64,000 nucleotides of DNA, taken from NCBI GenBank assembly GCA_000333855.2, contig CM007320.1, positions 450,734 through 514,733 on the forward strand, read 5' to 3'. The position numbers and the translations under genes are program-made. The stretch is from Endotrypanum monterogeii. Lineage: Eukaryota; Euglenozoa; Kinetoplastea; Trypanosomatida; Trypanosomatidae. The notes under the pieces were generated by a model. That model was not told the origin of the DNA. It did not search any database and was given only the letters and a program-made list of their open reading frames with translations. Shown piece after piece: positions 61,720 through 64,000 of the stretch. The first letter of the stretch is position 1, and each line of letters starts with the position of its first letter.

Positions 61720-63266
61720 CAAGTGAGCACCTCTTTGAGTGGAAAATACGCTTATATATATATATATATATGGTGGATGTGTGTTTGTATAGCCAGAGAG
61801 CAAGTCCCTTCTTTGCAGAGTAGTCAGCGCAAGCGCACGTGTCTTTTCGGGCGACCAGGTGTACACACTGCTACCGAAGTCAGTAGATATACTGAGAGGG
61901 TGCTTGTCATTGTCACTGCAAAAAAAAAAAAAGAAAGGAAATGTGCGAGGCGGTTGCAAATGAAGTGGGGTGTACGAGTATGCTCAATAGGGGAAAAAGC
62001 ATCGATATGAAGCTGCCAGAAAAAAAAAACAAGTGGCAGGTCTGCAGGATGGAGACGTACCACATCAGTGGCTCGAGGGACTGGCCAGCAGAAACGAGCT
62101 CAGCGGAGTGCAAAAAAAAAAAAATCACTTTTCGTCCAAGTCTTCAAGCACATGATGACATGAATATCTCTTCGACATGTTTTCTCGCGTACCCCACGCA
62201 ACAAATCACAGCATATGGAACAAGCAGATCCGTGGGGTGCAAACATCTCGGAAACTGGGTGCACACGACTGTGTCCAACGCGTTCAACCCCCCTGCAGGG
62301 TGACAATCAACGCCCGTTACGTTATGCTTGCTGTTTGGTTGATTTGCTGGTCCTGCGGTCCACCCCCTCAGCTACTCTCTATCGCGAAATCGCACATTGG
62401 CTCCTCTCAGACGCAACGATCTGAGAATCATTACGTACGAGGGGAGAGTGAATAAGGAGACACGTCCGCACATCCACCGCGTCTCAGACAAAATCCCTCA
62501 AGCCCCCCCCCCCCAGTAACTCTGCTGCGCTCCCCCAGACCTGTGTGCAACAGTACACACCTGTCCTTCACATCCCTTCCGCTCAATGTCGTTGTTGAAA
62601 AATTGAGCGACGTAAAGAAGAGGAAGCGTACGAAAAAAAAAAGCATTCACAGTCGTGAGGAGTTCACATATCAAGATGCCTGTGAGCTGTCTAATATGCG
62701 GCTTCCACGTATTGTCTCGAAGCAACATGGCTACAAAGATGAGAAGGAAGGTGTCCCCTCCCATTTGTCTTTCATCTTTTTTTTTTTGGGGGGGGGCCAC
62801 ATGTTTGCATGGAAAGACGCGAAGATGTTTTTTTTTGTTTGTGGGGGAGGGAGTCAATACCCTCTGTATAAATGCGTTTTATCACCTCTCGAGCATTTGT
62901 TTCTTTTCCGCGATAAATAAGGAGGTCCACGTGGAAAGGATACGAGATTTGACAGTGGTGGTGGTGGAGGGACACAATGGCAAAAAAGACCGAGAAGCAG
63001 CATCGTGGCGTCGCTTCCTTTCTTTAGATTCTTTTTCGCTGTTCGATATTGCAGTATTTTTTTTTAAATTTTCTTCACGTCACTTTTGTATGAGCTACCG
63101 ATGAGCACGTGCATCGATGACAAGGAAACAGCTCACTGCCTCGGAGCGAGTCCCCTGTCCCATAGCTCACTTTTCCCATTCACTGCTAGTGAGAGGAGCG
63201 TGCAGCTCAAGATCCCAGAAAAAAAAATATGCGAGCAGATGATAAAGCGAGCTTCTTTTTTTTTTT
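61720..63266. other. Spacer between the two zinc-finger genes
   Basis: No gene seen. It has a TA tract at 61753-61771, A runs at 61920-61932 and 62111-62124, a C run near 62502-62514 and T runs near 62778 and 63256-63267. Confidence 0.6.
61753..61771. repeat. (TA)n microsatellite
   Basis: TA tract about 34 bases upstream (minus strand) of the zinc-finger gene start. Confidence 0.95.
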
Positions 63267-64000
63267 TCAAAGCTTCACAGGCCTCCGAACCGCGCTGCCT
63301 CGAGAGGGAGACACGGTGAGCTTTCGAGTACCACATCGAAAGCACTCGAGACGCTTCTTGAAGTTCTTCGAGTAGCACTTCGCACACATCCACTCTCCGG
63401 ATGTTTTCCACGGGGTACCTGTTCCTCTCGCCTCAGATCTCAAGTCGGCGCCTTCCTGGAAGCCTTCGTGCTCATACTGCGGTGTGGGTGCATCGTTAGA
63501 CCATGCGTCTGCTCGCTCCGAGGCACGTCCACATTTCCAGCAGTCGTGACGCGTACGGAAGTTGCTTGCTTGACAATACGCGCAAATCCAATTGTTGCTC
63601 TGCGCTGGCGCAGCAACAGAAGTTGCACAAGGGCCGTCAACTTCTCCCCAGCCAGTGGCGCTAAAGGGATCGGTAGCTGCGCCGCCAGCTGAGACGGGTC
63701 GCGGCGCAGAGCATTGGTAGCACTCCGTTCGACGAGAAAAGTTTAACCCGTTGCACTTCGAGCAGTACCACTCCCCACGCGCTCTGTCGCCTTGCGGAAC
63801 AAAAGGGCCTACATTGCCGCTGTCACCTCGCTCAACCTCTCGAACCGACTTGGGCTCCGCAGCTGGGCGCTCCATGCCACACCCACGACAGGCCTTGTCA
63901 TAGATGCTGGTGGTGATCTGACACGCAGTGCAGGTCCAACAAACCGGAATACGACTCTTACAGTGAAAGCAGCGCGAGCGAGTGGGGTGATTCAGGGCCG
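63267..64000 (-). CDS. RanBP2-type zinc-finger protein, 5' part outside the window
   Basis: The frame is open on the minus strand from the window edge to TGA at 63269-63267 (243 codons seen), so the ATG at 63875 is internal. Visible modules are: the end of one finger at the edge (RCFHCKS), then WTCTACQITTSIYDKACRGC, WYCSKCNGLNFSRRTECYQC, WICAYCQASNFRTRHDCWKC and WMCAKCYSKNFKKRLECFRC. The last three are near-ideal RanBP2 fingers with the Asn-Phe and Arg positions used for single-stranded RNA in ZRANB2-type fingers. Linkers are Gly/Ala/Ser-rich and the C-terminus is basic (SAVRRPVKL). It is probably a paralogue, or at least a functional relative, of the 14-finger gene downstream. The N-terminus and thus its localisation are unseen. 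Confidence 0.88.
   Translation of the reverse strand, partial: ALNHPTRSRCFHCKSRIPVCWTCTACQITTSIYDKACRGCGMERPAAEPKSVREVERGDSGNVGPFVPQGDRARGEWYCSKCNGLNFSRRTECYQCSAPRPVSAGGAATDPFSATGWGEVDGPCATSVAAPAQSNNWICAYCQASNFRTRHDCWKCGRASERADAWSNDAPTPQYEHEGFQEGADLRSEARGTGTPWKTSGEWMCAKCYSKNFKKRLECFRCGTRKLTVSPSRGSAVRRPVKL

Noticed and set aside
61720..61959. 80-codon N-terminal extension of the 14-finger protein
   Set aside because: It would translate a TA microsatellite and an A/T run and lacks an ATG start; ATG 61719 gives a good presequence.

Overview
This window is nuclear DNA of a trypanosomatid protist, most probably of the Leishmania side of the family (Leishmaniinae). The evidence is: intron-free protein genes in long same-strand arrays; polypyrimidine tracts followed by AG (spliced-leader acceptors) just upstream of start codons; long non-coding spacers rich in homopolymers and (TA)n or (CA)n microsatellites; a class I aldolase with a glycosomal PTS2; an amastin; and a tRNA-Tyr with the 11-nt intron typical of the group. 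Placement near Leishmania rests on remembered similarity of the aldolase protein, not on a search. Spacers are unusually AT-rich for Leishmania, so I do not name a species.

Layout: two convergent polycistronic units. The left unit (+ strand, about 1-32.0 kb) carries, in order: the 3' end of an unidentified gene; two unknown proteins; a PP2C-fold pseudophosphatase; a 761-aa unknown; ribosomal protein S9 (uS4); glycosomal fructose-bisphosphate aldolase; a small charged repeat protein; a probable Gemin2-like splicing-assembly factor; two coiled-coil proteins; a membrane J-protein; the NatA auxiliary subunit NAA15; and a small protein joining a PARP-type and a PBZ-type zinc finger. The right unit (- strand, 64.0 to about 35.2 kb, read leftwards) carries: the 3' part of a multi-RanBP2-zinc-finger gene; a second protein with about 14 such fingers and a probable mitochondrial presequence; a CFAP36/BART-domain protein with a ubiquitin-interacting-like motif; an amastin; a small unknown; a 1089-aa protein with a threefold ~46-residue repeat and a C-terminal zinc ribbon; a trypsin-fold pseudoprotease fused to armadillo-like repeats; VCP/p97; and an adenylate kinase ending in a PTS1. 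Between the units (32.0-35.2 kb) is a convergent strand-switch region with tRNA-Thr(AGU), tRNA-Tyr(GUA) and a G-rich island.

Two assembly gaps (12.74 and 25.36 kb) sit beside (TA)n tracts. Their flanks are not ordinary genomic sequence: they look like pyrosequencing flow-order noise, and at 12.5-13.1 kb the same locus appears twice.

No single operon-like system is present, since trypanosomatid units mix functions. The most unusual content is the two apparent pseudoenzymes, the zf-PARP+PBZ protein and the adjacent zinc-finger array genes. Protein starts were placed at ATG codons downstream of plausible splice acceptors; longer readings that begin at GTG or TTG were shortened.
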